In this document: one piece after another, positions 57,045 to 64,000 of the stretch
Layout: every line of letters begins with the position of its first letter
Numbering within the stretch: position 1 is the first letter of the stretch
Origin: Enterovirga rhinocerotis
GTDB taxonomy: Bacteria; Pseudomonadota; Alphaproteobacteria; Rhizobiales; Beijerinckiaceae
Length of the DNA stretch: 64,000 nucleotides
Direction: 5' to 3'
Assembly (NCBI RefSeq): GCF_004363955.1
Contig: NZ_SNZR01000011.1
Span: forward strand, 1,054,001-1,118,000
Notes under the pieces: model-generated
Database searches by the model: none
What the model was told of the DNA's origin: nothing
Seen by the model: only the letters and a program-made list of their open reading frames with translations
Translations under genes and position numbers: made by a program

Positions 57045-57596
57045 TCAGCCGGCCGCCTGAAGGGCGGCCCGGGTCATGTTGTCGGGGCCGAGATCCCCGA
57101 CATCGTCGACCGCGAGCAGGTTCGCGAGCCGCGAGCGGGCCCGGTTGACCCGGCTCTTGATGGTGCCGACGGCGCATTCGCAGATCGCTGCGGCCTCCTC
57201 GTAGGAAAAGCCCGATGCGCCCACGAGCAGGAGCGCTTCGCGCTGTTCTGCCGGAAGCTTCGCCAGAGCGCTTCTGAAATCCTCGAAGTCGAGCCGCGCG
57301 CCTTGCTCGGGCTGCGTCTTGAGCCGGCCGGCATAGGAGCCGTCCGGGTCCTCGACCTCCCGTCGCCGCTTCCGGTATTCGGAATGGAACAGGTTGCGCA
57401 GGATGGTGAAAAGCCAGGCGTTGAGGTTCGTCCCCCGCTCGAACCGGTCGATATGGGAGAGCGCCCGCAGCAGCGTGTCCTGGACGAGGTCGTCCGCGCG
57501 ATCGACCTGGCCGCAAAGCGATATGGCGAAGGCACGAAGGCTCGGCACGGCGCCCAGGAGAGCGTCGCGGATTTCGGGTTCGGGACCCGACGTCAC
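57045..57596 (-). CDS. ecfG: general stress ECF sigma factor
   Basis: A 183-residue ECF sigma factor. Region 2 shows FAISLCGQVDRADDLVQDTLLRALSHIDRFERGTNLNAWLFTI and region 4 FRSALAKLPAEQREALLLVGASGFSYEEAAAICECAVGTIKSRVNRAR. This is the ECF15 (EcfG) type that directs general stress transcription. It is held by NepR and freed when phosphorylated PhyR binds NepR. Its ATG overlaps the nepR stop (ATGA), and an EcfG box precedes nepR, giving autoregulation. Confidence 0.95.
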   Translation of the reverse strand: MTSGPEPEIRDALLGAVPSLRAFAISLCGQVDRADDLVQDTLLRALSHIDRFERGTNLNAWLFTILRNLFHSEYRKRRREVEDPDGSYAGRLKTQPEQGARLDFEDFRSALAKLPAEQREALLLVGASGFSYEEAAAICECAVGTIKSRVNRARSRLANLLAVDDVGDLGPDNMTRAALQAAG

Positions 57597-57811
57597 GCCT
57601 CGTCCCCCGATGAGGGCTGGCCGAGGCGGGCGAGGATCTGCGTCAGCCGGTCCGGAACCGGCTGCTCGGAGAGTTCCCCGTACATCGCACGCAGCTTGTC
57701 GCCGATCTGAGCCTGGATGACCCGGTCCAGGGACGGACCTTTGCCTAATCGTTGAACCGCCCCGTTCACCGCGGCATTAGGGTTCGCGCCCCGCTTCGCC
57801 GAACTCACCAT
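57593..57811 (-). CDS. nepR: anti-sigma factor NepR
   Basis: A 72-residue anti-sigma factor. The C-terminal half LDRVIQAQIGDKLRAMYGELSEQPVPDRLTQILARLG is the conserved NepR helix pair that clamps EcfG and is captured by PhyR. The N-terminal part is variable. ATG 57811 has a G-rich ribosome-binding region. The frame is open much further upstream but has no homology there and opposes phyR. It lies between ecfG and the phyR promoter region. Confidence 0.93.
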   Translation of the reverse strand: MVSSAKRGANPNAAVNGAVQRLGKGPSLDRVIQAQIGDKLRAMYGELSEQPVPDRLTQILARLGQPSSGDEA

Positions 57812-57845
57812 CCCCACCCCGAACTGACCGTAACGAACGGCCCTA

Positions 57846-57871
57846 AACGCCGTCGGCATGGCAATGGTTCC
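57846..57871 (-). promoter_or_regulatory. EcfG promoter of nepR-ecfG
   Basis: Read leftward: GGAAC (57871-57867), 17 nt, then CGTT (57849-57846). This is an exact match to the consensus GGAAC-N16/17-CGTT, 35 nt before the nepR ATG. Confidence 0.8.
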
Positions 57872-57880
57872 AGCCCGGCC

Positions 57881-57905
57881 GGAACATTTCCGTCGCTTGC
57901 GGGTT
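57881..57905 (+). promoter_or_regulatory. EcfG-type promoter candidate of phyR
   Basis: GGAAC (57881-57885), 16 nt, then GGTT (57902-57905), 59 nt before the phyR ATG. The -10 differs at one base from CGTT. The box lies nearly back to back with the nepR box. Confidence 0.5.
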
Positions 57906-57964
57906 GGGGACGGATTGACTACCACGTCAACAACTTCTCTCTCTTCATTGCCCGAGGCTTTTGG

Positions 57965-58762
57965 ATGTCGCCAGCACAGCTCGTGGTGCAATACCTCCCG
58001 TATCTTCGTCGTTATGCGCGTGCTCTCACCGGAAGCCAGGTCGCGGGAGACGCTTACGTCGCGGCGACGCTCGAAACTCTGGTCAGCGACCCCGCCGCGA
58101 TCGGTCCGCATTCGAACGTCAAGGTTTCCCTGTTCCAGGTCTTTACTCGGATCTGGAATTCGCTGGCGGTGAACGGGGAGAACGAGCCGGCAGGCCGCGA
58201 TCTCCCGGCCGAGATCCGGCTGGGTCAGATCACGGCGCTGCCCCGCCAGGCCTTCCTGCTGTCGAGCCTCGAAGGCTTCTCGGAGGAGGAGGCGGCCGTC
58301 ATCCTCGATGCGAGCGTGGACCGCGTGCGCGAACTCGTCGACGAGGCCGGCCGCGAGCTGGCGGCGGACATCGCGACCGACATCATGATCATCGAGGACG
58401 AGCCCCTCATCGCGATGGATCTCGAATCCCTCGTCGAAGGCCTCGGCCACCGGGTCACCGGCGTCGCCCGCACGCGCACCGAGGCCGTCGAACTGGCGAG
58501 CTCGAAGCGTCCCGGTCTGATCCTCGCCGATATCCAGCTCGCCGATGGCAGCTCGGGCCTCGACGCGGTGAACGACCTCCTGCAGACCTTCGAAGTGCCC
58601 GTGATCTTCATCACCGCCTATCCGGAGCGCTTCCTCACGGGCGAACGGCCCGAGCCGGCCTTCCTCATCGCGAAGCCGTTCCAGCCGGCGAACGTCTCGG
58701 CGGTCATCAGCCAGGCGCTGTTCTTCCAGCAGACAGCCCGGCGGCGCGAGCGCGCCGCCTGA
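57965..58762 (+). CDS. phyR: general stress response regulator PhyR
   Basis: A 265-residue regulator made of an N-terminal sigma-like domain (about 1-125; YLRRYARALTGSQVAGDAYV, then LLSSLEGFSEEEAAVILD) and a C-terminal receiver (about 138-255). The phospho-acceptor is Asp189 in LILADIQL; the acidic pocket is IIEDEPLIA and the conserved Lys is in FLIAKPF. Phosphorylation releases the sigma-like domain to bind NepR. It is divergent from nepR-ecfG. The partner HWE/HisKA2 histidine kinase is not in the window. Confidence 0.96.
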   Translation: MSPAQLVVQYLPYLRRYARALTGSQVAGDAYVAATLETLVSDPAAIGPHSNVKVSLFQVFTRIWNSLAVNGENEPAGRDLPAEIRLGQITALPRQAFLLSSLEGFSEEEAAVILDASVDRVRELVDEAGRELAADIATDIMIIEDEPLIAMDLESLVEGLGHRVTGVARTRTEAVELASSKRPGLILADIQLADGSSGLDAVNDLLQTFEVPVIFITAYPERFLTGERPEPAFLIAKPFQPANVSAVISQALFFQQTARRRERAA

Positions 58763-58778
58763 GGCCGCATTCCGCGGG

Positions 58779-58803
58779 GGAACTTCGCCCCCATGGTTGC
58801 GTT
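58779..58803 (+). promoter_or_regulatory. EcfG promoter upstream of the small exported protein
   Basis: GGAAC (58779-58783), 16 nt, then CGTT (58800-58803). It is an exact consensus match, 30 nt before ATG 58834 and after the phyR stop. Confidence 0.75.
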
Positions 58804-58833
58804 TGATCCCCGCTCAATCAGCGGGGGCGGATC

Positions 58834-59151
58834 ATGCGGGACGGACGGACGTTGCTGTCGATCGGAGCGGTCTCGGCCGTTCTCGCCGCGTTGGTCCCCG
58901 GCGTCCTCGCCCCGAACGCGACGCCGCTGGGCTCGATCGATCGCGATGCGGTCGCCTCGCCCGTCCTCATGTCGGCCTTGGAACGTCCCGCCGAGCTTCC
59001 TGCGGCGACTCCCACGGCGCCGGATCGGCAGCCTCCGGTGACGAGGGCGAAGCCGGATGCGTCGGCTTCCGTGCCGCCCGGTTGCGAGCGTCTCGTCAGC
59101 TCCCTCGCGCGGTCCGTCGCATCCCGCACCATCAGCCGCTGCATCACCTGA
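58834..59151 (+). CDS. small exported protein, predicted EcfG regulon member
   Basis: A 105-residue protein of unknown function. Residues 1-25 form a signal peptide or N-terminal anchor (LLSIGAVSAVLAALVPGVLA). The middle is Pro/Ala/Thr-rich and probably extended. Two Cys near the C-terminus (PPGCERLV, ISRCIT) flank a short helix LVSSLARSVASRTIS and could form a disulfide. GCGGGGGCGG lies before ATG 58834. An exact EcfG box upstream is the main evidence that the frame is expressed. Confidence 0.6.
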   Translation: MRDGRTLLSIGAVSAVLAALVPGVLAPNATPLGSIDRDAVASPVLMSALERPAELPAATPTAPDRQPPVTRAKPDASASVPPGCERLVSSLARSVASRTISRCIT

Positions 59152-59598
59152 TCGGTGCGCTGGTCGGTAGAGACCGGACATCCCGTTGGACCATGCAGTC
59201 GGGATGACGAAGCGCTTCGACGGATCGCTGCCGGCGCGGATAGGCCGCGCCGATCCGCGACCAACGCCCTTCCGACATCCTGATCGAGGAACGGTTGCCG
59301 GGACACCGTACCGTCGGGCGTGGGCATGAGCCACGCGCGGCATTCGCGGCCCGGACCAGCGACGGCCGACATCTGAGCGAGGGGTAGCCTCCGCCCGCGA
59401 TCACGCCTCGGCGGATCACCTCCAGCTGAGCAGCCGCATCCGCCCGGCGCGCCTGTCAGCCAAGAAAAAGGGCGTGACCGCTGTCGCAGTCACGCCCGAG
59501 AAGGTGCCGGCCGATGGGGGCAAAGCGGGGCCGGTTGACTTAAGAACGAATCGAGCCTGCGAAAGGTTCCGCAAGCCGACCGCTTTTCTTGGACCCCC
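59152..59598. other. 447-nt intergenic region
   Basis: Left of about 59460 I see no gene, repeat or signal I can defend. At 59465-59497 lies a minus-strand terminator (listed separately). TTGACTTAAGAACG near 59536-59549 is AT-richer than its surroundings, without a matching second hexamer. No tRNA-like fold was found. Confidence 0.45.
59465..59497 (-). terminator. intrinsic terminator of the KGG-protein transcript
   Basis: Read leftward, GGGCGTGAC (59497-59489) and GTCACGCCC (59478-59470) form a 9-bp stem with a 10-nt loop, followed by five T (59469-59465). It lies about 100 nt after the KGG gene stop. Confidence 0.8.
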
Positions 59599-59799
59599 TC
59601 AAAATTGCTCGGCGGGCTGGCGAGGGTGTCCCGATGCCTGTCCGCCCTTTCGCCCGGCTTCGGAGGCGAGTTCGCGATCCTGCGAGAACGAGCGCTTCTC
59701 GGCAGGCACGCTCCGTCCTCCTTTGCTCGCGATCTCGCGCTGACGCATTTCGTCCATCGATGCGAAGCCGCGTGTCGATGTCAGATGGCCTCTCGGCAT
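59599..59799 (-). CDS. KGG-motif general stress protein (con-10/YciG-like)
   Basis: A 66-residue hydrophilic protein. RGFASMDEMRQREIASKGGRSVPAEKRSFSQD and ELASEAGRKGGQASG carry the repeated lysine-glycine-glycine motif of stress-induced con-10/YciG proteins. They are mostly disordered and linked to desiccation or stationary-phase stress. GAGGAGGAA is a strong ribosome-binding site 5 nt before ATG 59799. An exact EcfG promoter lies upstream, and a terminator downstream. Confidence 0.9.
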   Translation of the reverse strand: MPRGHLTSTRGFASMDEMRQREIASKGGRSVPAEKRSFSQDRELASEAGRKGGQASGHPRQPAEQF

Positions 59800-59827
59800 T
59801 CGTTCCTCCTCGATTGCGATGGTGGTC

Positions 59828-59853
59828 AACGAGGAGGCGAACGGCCTAGTTCC
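59828..59853 (-). promoter_or_regulatory. EcfG promoter of the KGG stress protein gene
   Basis: Read leftward: GGAAC (59853-59849), 17 nt, then CGTT (59831-59828), 29 nt before the ATG at 59799. It is an exact consensus match. Confidence 0.8.
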
Positions 59854-60082
59854 CGCAAATCCGCCCGCCCGCCATTGACGCAGCGCAGCAAATCTCTACA
59901 TCTCACCCATCCGGTGTCAGCGGTCGACGAGATCGCTTGATCGGGGCTGCGTGACGCCCGCACCAAGCGGCCGGCCCCCTCTTCATTCGCCGGTCCTCCC
60001 GGAATGCCCCGATCACGCGGGCAGCCACGATGAAGACGCGCGGCTTTCGGCCGCCCGGCTCGTTTTGAAAGACTCCCATCCT

Positions 60083-61540
60083 TTGACAAGTTTCCAGCAA
60101 TTCGGACTTGCGGCGCCGATCCTGAAGGCGCTCGAGGAAGAGGGCTACGAGAGCCCGACTCCGATCCAGTCCAAGGCCATCCCCGACGTCATGGCAGGCC
60201 GCGACCTGCAAGGCATCGCCCAGACCGGCACCGGCAAGACGGCGGCCTTTGCGCTGCCGATCCTGCATCGTCTCGCCGCCGATCCGAAGCGGCCGCAGCC
60301 GCGCTCGGCTCGCGTGCTCGTCCTCAGCCCGACCCGCGAACTCGCGAGCCAGATCGCTGAGAGCTTCCGCAGCTACGGCCGGCATCTGCGCCTGTCGACC
60401 ACCGTCGTCTTCGGCGGCGTGCCGATCGGCCGCCAGCAGCGCGCTCTCGCGGGCGGCGTCGACGTTCTCGTCGCGACGCCGGGGCGGCTGCTCGACCTCA
60501 TCGACCAGCGCAGCCTGACCCTTCAGGGCGTCGAGATCCTCGTCCTCGACGAGGCCGACCAGATGCTCGATCTCGGCTTCATCCATGCGCTCCGGCGCAT
60601 CGTGACGCTCGTGCCGACGAAGCGGCAGACGCTGTTCTTCTCGGCGACGATGCCGAAATCGATCGAGCAGCTCTCGGCGCAGTTCATCACCGATCCCGTC
60701 AAGGTCGCGGTGACGCCCGTCGCGACCACTGCCGAGCGCATCGCCCAGAGCGTGATGTTCGTCTCGCAGGGCGACAAGCCGGTCCTGCTGCGCGACGTCC
60801 TCACGGCGCGCGAGATCGATCGCGTGCTCGTCTTCACCCGCACCAAGCACGGCGCCGACCGGGTCGTCACCCAGCTCGACCGGTCCGGCATCCGGGCCGC
60901 GGCGATCCACGGCAACAAGAGCCAGGGCCAGCGCGAGCGCGCGCTCGCCGATTTCAAGGCCGGGCGCAACCGTGTCCTCGTCGCGACCGACATCGCCGCG
61001 CGCGGCATCGACGTCGACGGCGTCTCCCATGTCGTCAATTTCGACCTTCCGAACGTGCCCGAGAGCTACGTCCACCGCATCGGCCGGACGGCGCGCGCCG
61101 GCGCGGAAGGGGAGGCGATCTCCTTTTGCAACCAGGAAGAGCGGGCCTATCTGCGCGACATCGAGAAGCTGACGCGGCTCAAGGTTCCGGAGGCCGACTA
61201 CCCGGCGGGCTTCGTTCCGTCCGAGTCGCCGTCGCGGCCGGTCGAAGAGCCTGCCCGTGCGCCGCGCGGCCGCGGACAGCGCCAAGGCCAGGGCCAGGGC
61301 CAAGGGCGGCCCGGCAATGGCGGCGGCCGTCCGAAGCCGGCGGCTCAGCGGTCCGAGTCCGGTCCGGCTCGCGATCGGCGCGAAGGCCAGGGTCACGAAC
61401 GGACCCCCGGTCCCGCGCAGGCGCGCGGTGGCGGCAGGCCCTCGCGCGGCAACGCCTCGACGGCGGGGCAGGGCGGCGGGCGCCGCGAAGGCGGCGACAT
61501 CGCCTGGATCCAGCGCAGCGGTCCGCGCTCCCCGCGCTGA
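60083..61540 (+). CDS. DEAD-box ATP-dependent RNA helicase, RhlE-like
   Basis: A 485-residue helicase. The Q motif is [28 protein letters not shown]; motif I is AQTGTGKTA; Ia PTRELASQI; Ib [55 protein letters not shown]. The tail from about residue 390 is Arg/Gly/Gln-rich with QGQGQGQGR repeats, fit for RNA binding. A TTG start at 60083 matches family N-termini, but its ribosome-binding site is weak; GTG 59951 and TTG 60065 are in frame. It probably remodels ribosomal or mRNA structure. Confidence 0.92.
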   Translation: MTSFQQFGLAAPILKALEEEGYESPTPIQSKAIPDVMAGRDLQGIAQTGTGKTAAFALPILHRLAADPKRPQPRSARVLVLSPTRELASQIAESFRSYGRHLRLSTTVVFGGVPIGRQQRALAGGVDVLVATPGRLLDLIDQRSLTLQGVEILVLDEADQMLDLGFIHALRRIVTLVPTKRQTLFFSATMPKSIEQLSAQFITDPVKVAVTPVATTAERIAQSVMFVSQGDKPVLLRDVLTAREIDRVLVFTRTKHGADRVVTQLDRSGIRAAAIHGNKSQGQRERALADFKAGRNRVLVATDIAARGIDVDGVSHVVNFDLPNVPESYVHRIGRTARAGAEGEAISFCNQEERAYLRDIEKLTRLKVPEADYPAGFVPSESPSRPVEEPARAPRGRGQRQGQGQGQGRPGNGGGRPKPAAQRSESGPARDRREGQGHERTPGPAQARGGGRPSRGNASTAGQGGGRREGGDIAWIQRSGPRSPR

Positions 61541-61548
61541 GCATGGTG

Positions 61549-61573
61549 CGGGAGAGCGGAATCCGCTCTCCCG
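61549..61573 (+). terminator. candidate terminator hairpin after the helicase gene
   Basis: CGGGAGAGCGGA (61549-61560) and TCCGCTCTCCCG (61562-61573) are perfect complements around one A. The hairpin is 9 nt after the stop. The sequence after it is ACAACAAAAGC rather than T-rich, so it may stabilise the mRNA end more than terminate. Confidence 0.45.
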
Positions 61574-61703
61574 ACAACAAAAGCGTGATCCGGCGGGAGG
61601 CGATCGTTTCGCGATCTTTACGCCCGGCGCAATCGGCCCGACATTGGCGTCGCCGATGAAGGGCCGATCCGTTCCGTCAGGGGCGGACGCGCGGGGGTGA
61701 GCG

Positions 61704-63023
61704 ATGGCGAACGACGGTCAGGGCTCGGCGGGGCCGAGCTTCTCCCAGCCCGGCGGCTCGTTCCCCGACCCGGCCTCGCCGGGCGGCAATCCCGACGGCT
61801 TCGGCGGCTTCGCCTCGAACGAGGCTGCGGGCGAGGGCAGCTTCACGCAGACGACCCATGTGTCCTGGGGTCAGAAGCTGATGGAGTCGATCGTCGGCGT
61901 CGGCATCGGCTTCCTCATGGTCTTCGCCATGGGCGTGCTCCTGTTCTGGAACGAGGGTCGGGCGGTCCGGACGGAAAAGTCCCTCAGCGAGGGTGCCTCG
62001 GTCGTCGTGCGGGCCGATGCCGGCAGGATCGACCCGGCCAACGAAGGCAAGCTCGTCTACGTCCAGGGCGATCTCTCCGCGCCGGACGCCGTCGCCGATT
62101 CCGCGCTCGGCATCCGCGCCAAGGCGGCGCGCCTCGTCCGCCATGTCGAGATGTACCAGTGGAAGGAGGAGAGCCGCACCGAGACCAAGAAGAATCTCGG
62201 CGGCAGCGAGGAGCGGACCACCACCTACACCTATTCGCGAGTGTGGTCGGACCGGCGGATCGACTCGTCGCGCTTCCACGACCAGGGCGGACGCCAGAAC
62301 CCGCAGATGCGCTTTTCCGCCTTCGAGGCGACGGCGGCGGATGCGACGCTCGGCGCCTTCCGCCCCGGCGCTCAGGCGCTCGGTAGGCTGCCGGCGAACG
62401 AGGCCAAACCCATCCCGGCCGACGCCGCCGCGACCCTCGCGCAGAATGCGGGCCTCGGCCCGACGCAGGTCGTCGACGGCGCGCTCTATCTCGGTCAGAA
62501 CCCGGCCGATCCGCGCGTCGGCGATCTCCGCATCACCTACAAGATCGCTCCCCTCGGTCCGGCGAGCTTCATCGGCCGCCAATCCGGTTCGGACCTCCAG
62601 GAATATCAGACGAAGGCGGGCGACAGGTTGCTGCTCGCCAGCACGGGCAAGGTCGCGCCGGAGGCGATGTTCGCCCAGGCCGAGGCCGAGAACCGGATGA
62701 TCACCTGGCTGCTGCGCCTCGTCGGCACGATCTTCATGTTCGTCGGGTTCCTGCTGATCCTGCGCCCGCTCGCCGTTCTCGGCGACGTCGTGCCGTTCAT
62801 CGGCTCGATTCTCGGCGCGGGCACCGCCCTCGCGGCCCTGGCCCTGACGATGGTCGCGGCGCCGCTGGTGATCGCGCTCGCCTGGTTCTTCTTCCGCCCG
62901 CTCGTCTCGGTCCTGGTCCTCGCGGTCGGCGCGGCTGCCGTCTACGGCCTCGGCGTGCTGGCCCGGAAGCGGCGCGAGGCCAAGGGCGGGGTGTTCGCGC
63001 CAGGCACCGCGCCGGTGGGGTGA
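61704..63023 (+). CDS. TMEM43/DUF1625 family membrane protein
   Basis: A 439-residue protein. After a Gly/Pro/Ser-rich N-terminus of about 50 residues, TM1 (SIVGVGIGFLMVFAMGVLLFWNEGRAV) is followed by a large soluble domain (about 85-340) and three more TM helices near the C-terminus (TIFMFVGFLLILRPLAVL and two after it). FWNEGRAVRT is the TMEM43 mark. Eukaryotic TMEM43 lies in the ER and nuclear envelope; the bacterial role is unknown. It follows the helicase by 163 nt. Confidence 0.87.
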   Translation: MANDGQGSAGPSFSQPGGSFPDPASPGGNPDGFGGFASNEAAGEGSFTQTTHVSWGQKLMESIVGVGIGFLMVFAMGVLLFWNEGRAVRTEKSLSEGASVVVRADAGRIDPANEGKLVYVQGDLSAPDAVADSALGIRAKAARLVRHVEMYQWKEESRTETKKNLGGSEERTTTYTYSRVWSDRRIDSSRFHDQGGRQNPQMRFSAFEATAADATLGAFRPGAQALGRLPANEAKPIPADAAATLAQNAGLGPTQVVDGALYLGQNPADPRVGDLRITYKIAPLGPASFIGRQSGSDLQEYQTKAGDRLLLASTGKVAPEAMFAQAEAENRMITWLLRLVGTIFMFVGFLLILRPLAVLGDVVPFIGSILGAGTALAALALTMVAAPLVIALAWFFFRPLVSVLVLAVGAAAVYGLGVLARKRREAKGGVFAPGTAPVG

Positions 63024-63024
63024 G

Positions 63025-63174
63025 CTCTCGCTTCTCCCCTTGCGGGAGAAGTCGAGTCGCGCGTCAGCGCGACCGGATGAGGGGTTCGCGACACGCCGAC
63101 GACGGAGCCGAGTACCCCTCACCCGGCCGACGCCTTCGGCGTCGCTCGACCTCTCCCGCAAGGGGAGAGGTGTC
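63025..63174. repeat. intergenic inverted repeat, family B
   Basis: The left arm CTTCTCCCCTTGCGGGAGAAG...GACCGGATGAGGGGT faces the right arm ACCCCTCACCCGG...CGACCTCTCCCGCAAGGGGAGAGG. Each arm holds its own hairpin (CTCCCCTTGCGGGAG and CTCTCCCGCAAGGGGAGAG). It fills the gap between two convergent genes. Confidence 0.8.
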
Positions 63175-63184
63175 AGCAAGCGCG

Positions 63185-63421
63185 TCAGAACGCCTTGAAC
63201 GTGATCACCGTCCGGGTATCGGCGATATCGGGCAGGGATTGCACGTTCTCGGCGACGAAATGGCCGATATCGACGTCGTCCTCGATGTGGAACTTGGCCA
63301 GGATGTCGTAATTCCCCGCCGTCGAATAGATTTCCGAGGCGATTTCCCGGTCGGCGAGCGCGCTCGCGACCGGATAGGTCTTGCCGAGCTTGCATTTGAT
63401 CTCGACGAAGAAGGTCTGCAT
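63185..63421 (-). CDS. stand-alone Lrp/AsnC-type ligand-binding (RAM) domain protein
   Basis: A 78-residue protein with only the effector half of an Lrp/AsnC regulator: MQTFFVEIKCKLGKTYPVASALADREIASEIYSTAGNYDILAKFHIEDDVDIGHFV, then DIADTRTVITFKAF. No helix-turn-helix is present; the region upstream in frame shows no homology. Such single-domain proteins form dimers or octamers and may bind amino acids. Start ATG 63421 is the family start. Confidence 0.88.
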   Translation of the reverse strand: MQTFFVEIKCKLGKTYPVASALADREIASEIYSTAGNYDILAKFHIEDDVDIGHFVAENVQSLPDIADTRTVITFKAF

Positions 63422-63482
63422 CCGGAGAAGTCCTGACAGCGGTTCGCGGCGCCGATCCGGGCCGCGCGTGGCGTTCACTCGA

Positions 63483-64000
63483 TCACAACGCGGCTGATCT
63501 GTCATCACGCCGGGCGGCGACCGCCATGGCGAGGACGACGTCGACGAGCGCGGCGCGAAGGCGCGCATTCCACTCCGCCCGGCCGGGCCTGCGGCTGCGC
63601 CCGGGCCGCGCCGCCCGCAGCCGCGGCTCCCTCGGGATGTGGACGAACAGGGCGGCCGCGTGCTGTCCCAGCGCGCGGAAATAGGCCGCGTTGCAGAGGT
63701 AGCGGCCGGCATCGCGGGAGAGGCGCACAGGCAGGCCGCGCCGGCGGACGGAGTGCAGCGCGCCTAGGGTCCCGGCGCGCGTGCGTCTCGCCTCGGCGGT
63801 TCGCCGCACGCCCCCGACCGGAGCAGCGGTCTCGCCGGCGACGTCCGGGAACAGGGTCGAGCGGCGCGAGGTCGCCCGGGTCTCGATCCGCACCCAGGGC
63901 GTCCGCGCCGCGACGCCGATCAGCAGGACGATGTCCGGGCGGTCCGCGAGACGCGGATCGAGTTCGCCCGGCAGCGTCGCATAGGCGGTGGTGAGGATCC
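63483..64000 (-). CDS. pcp: pyrrolidone-carboxylate peptidase, C-terminal part (5' end outside window)
   Basis: About 172 codons of a C15 peptidase whose start lies beyond the right edge. Visible are PDIVLLIGVAARTPWVRIETRA, typical of the family, and SRDAGRYLCNAAYFRAL, which holds the catalytic Cys. A His in the FVHIPREP segment completes the catalytic pair. The enzyme removes N-terminal pyroglutamate from peptides in the cytoplasm. It ends with an Ala/Val/Arg-rich tail. The frame continues unbroken to base 64000. Confidence 0.85.
   Translation of the reverse strand, partial: ILTTAYATLPGELDPRLADRPDIVLLIGVAARTPWVRIETRATSRRSTLFPDVAGETAAPVGGVRRTAEARRTRAGTLGALHSVRRRGLPVRLSRDAGRYLCNAAYFRALGQHAAALFVHIPREPRLRAARPGRSRRPGRAEWNARLRAALVDVVLAMAVAARRDDRSAAL

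Noticed and set aside
49055-57148. A 2,697-codon open frame on the plus strand opposite the PKS
   Set aside because: The translation is Arg/Gly/Asp/Ala-rich without any domain, whereas the minus strand carries all PKS motifs. It arises from codon bias at high GC.
59144-59419. A 91-codon minus-strand frame in the long gap left of the KGG gene
   Set aside because: No ribosome-binding site or family pattern; Arg/Pro-rich translation; it would lie beyond the KGG terminator.
59498-59598. tRNA-like segment
   Set aside because: No acceptor stem or T-loop GGTTCGAATCC pairing could be built from the sequence.

Overview
The window is a high-GC chromosomal segment of an alphaproteobacterium, almost certainly of the order Hyphomicrobiales (Rhizobiales). 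The evidence is the PhyR-NepR-EcfG general stress response (GSR) cassette, a divergent LysR/DUF1127 pair, the DUF4170, DUF2093, DUF6101 and DUF6481 families, the cysQ-DUF4170-acyltransferase-waaA-lpxK lipid A order, and purD near xseA. A genus cannot be fixed from the sequence. I see no tRNA, rRNA, CRISPR array, prophage or insertion sequence.

Layout. 1-8.6 kb: end of a helicase gene, an S4 RNA-binding protein, ferredoxin fdxA, leuD, cutA, an unusual AT-richer two-part protein, a class D beta-lactamase, an alpha/beta hydrolase, a small heat-shock protein, a proline-rich exported protein and threonine aldolase. 8.6-16.6 kb: a structured leader, glutamate synthase gltB and gltD with a palindromic repeat between them, a thioesterase and an EamA transporter. 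16.9-21.5 kb: D-glutamate catabolism gene dgcN, a 14-TM drug-type exporter and the 7-deazaguanine genes queE-queD-folE. 21.5-25.5 kb: a fluoroacetate-dehalogenase-like gene chained to a VapBC module, then purD and a second Phd/PIN module. 25.5-33.7 kb: xseA, the lipid A-Kdo operon, cysQ, small conserved genes and rsmE. 33.8-47.7 kb: gshA, DUF6481, DUF937, LysR/DUF1127, a Flp pilin, thrB-rnhA, a peroxiredoxin, YqgE, an EAL protein, an M16 peptidase overlapping thrC, and an SMR exporter. 47.7-56.5 kb: a 2,473-residue type I polyketide synthase (PKS) overlapping an alpha-oxoamine synthase gene. 56.7-59.9 kb: a GSR island. 60-64 kb: a DEAD-box helicase, a TMEM43-like protein, a stand-alone RAM domain and the end of a pyrrolidone-carboxylate peptidase.

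Most notable. (1) The PKS has KS-AT-DH-(degenerate MT)-ER-KR-ACP and no thioesterase. Its stop codon overlaps the TTG start of a PLP-dependent alpha-oxoamine synthase. This is the logic of fungal fumonisin and AAL-toxin assembly, in which the oxoamine synthase releases the chain by condensation with an amino acid, and it predicts a sphingoid-like amino ketone or amino alcohol. (2) The 3 kb around phyR carries five sites that fit or nearly fit the EcfG promoter GGAAC-N16/17-CGTT. Four genes or operons sit 29-60 nt downstream of a site, and the fifth, a variant, lies before a DUF1328 gene. Together they define a local stress regulon that includes an undescribed small exported protein. (3) The haloacetate dehalogenase homologue keeps every catalytic residue I can recall for the fluoroacetate enzyme. 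(4) The gltB leader has a 21-bp operator-like palindrome and two strong hairpins.

Start codons were chosen from Shine-Dalgarno position and remembered family N-termini. No database search was run; family names come from motif recognition.
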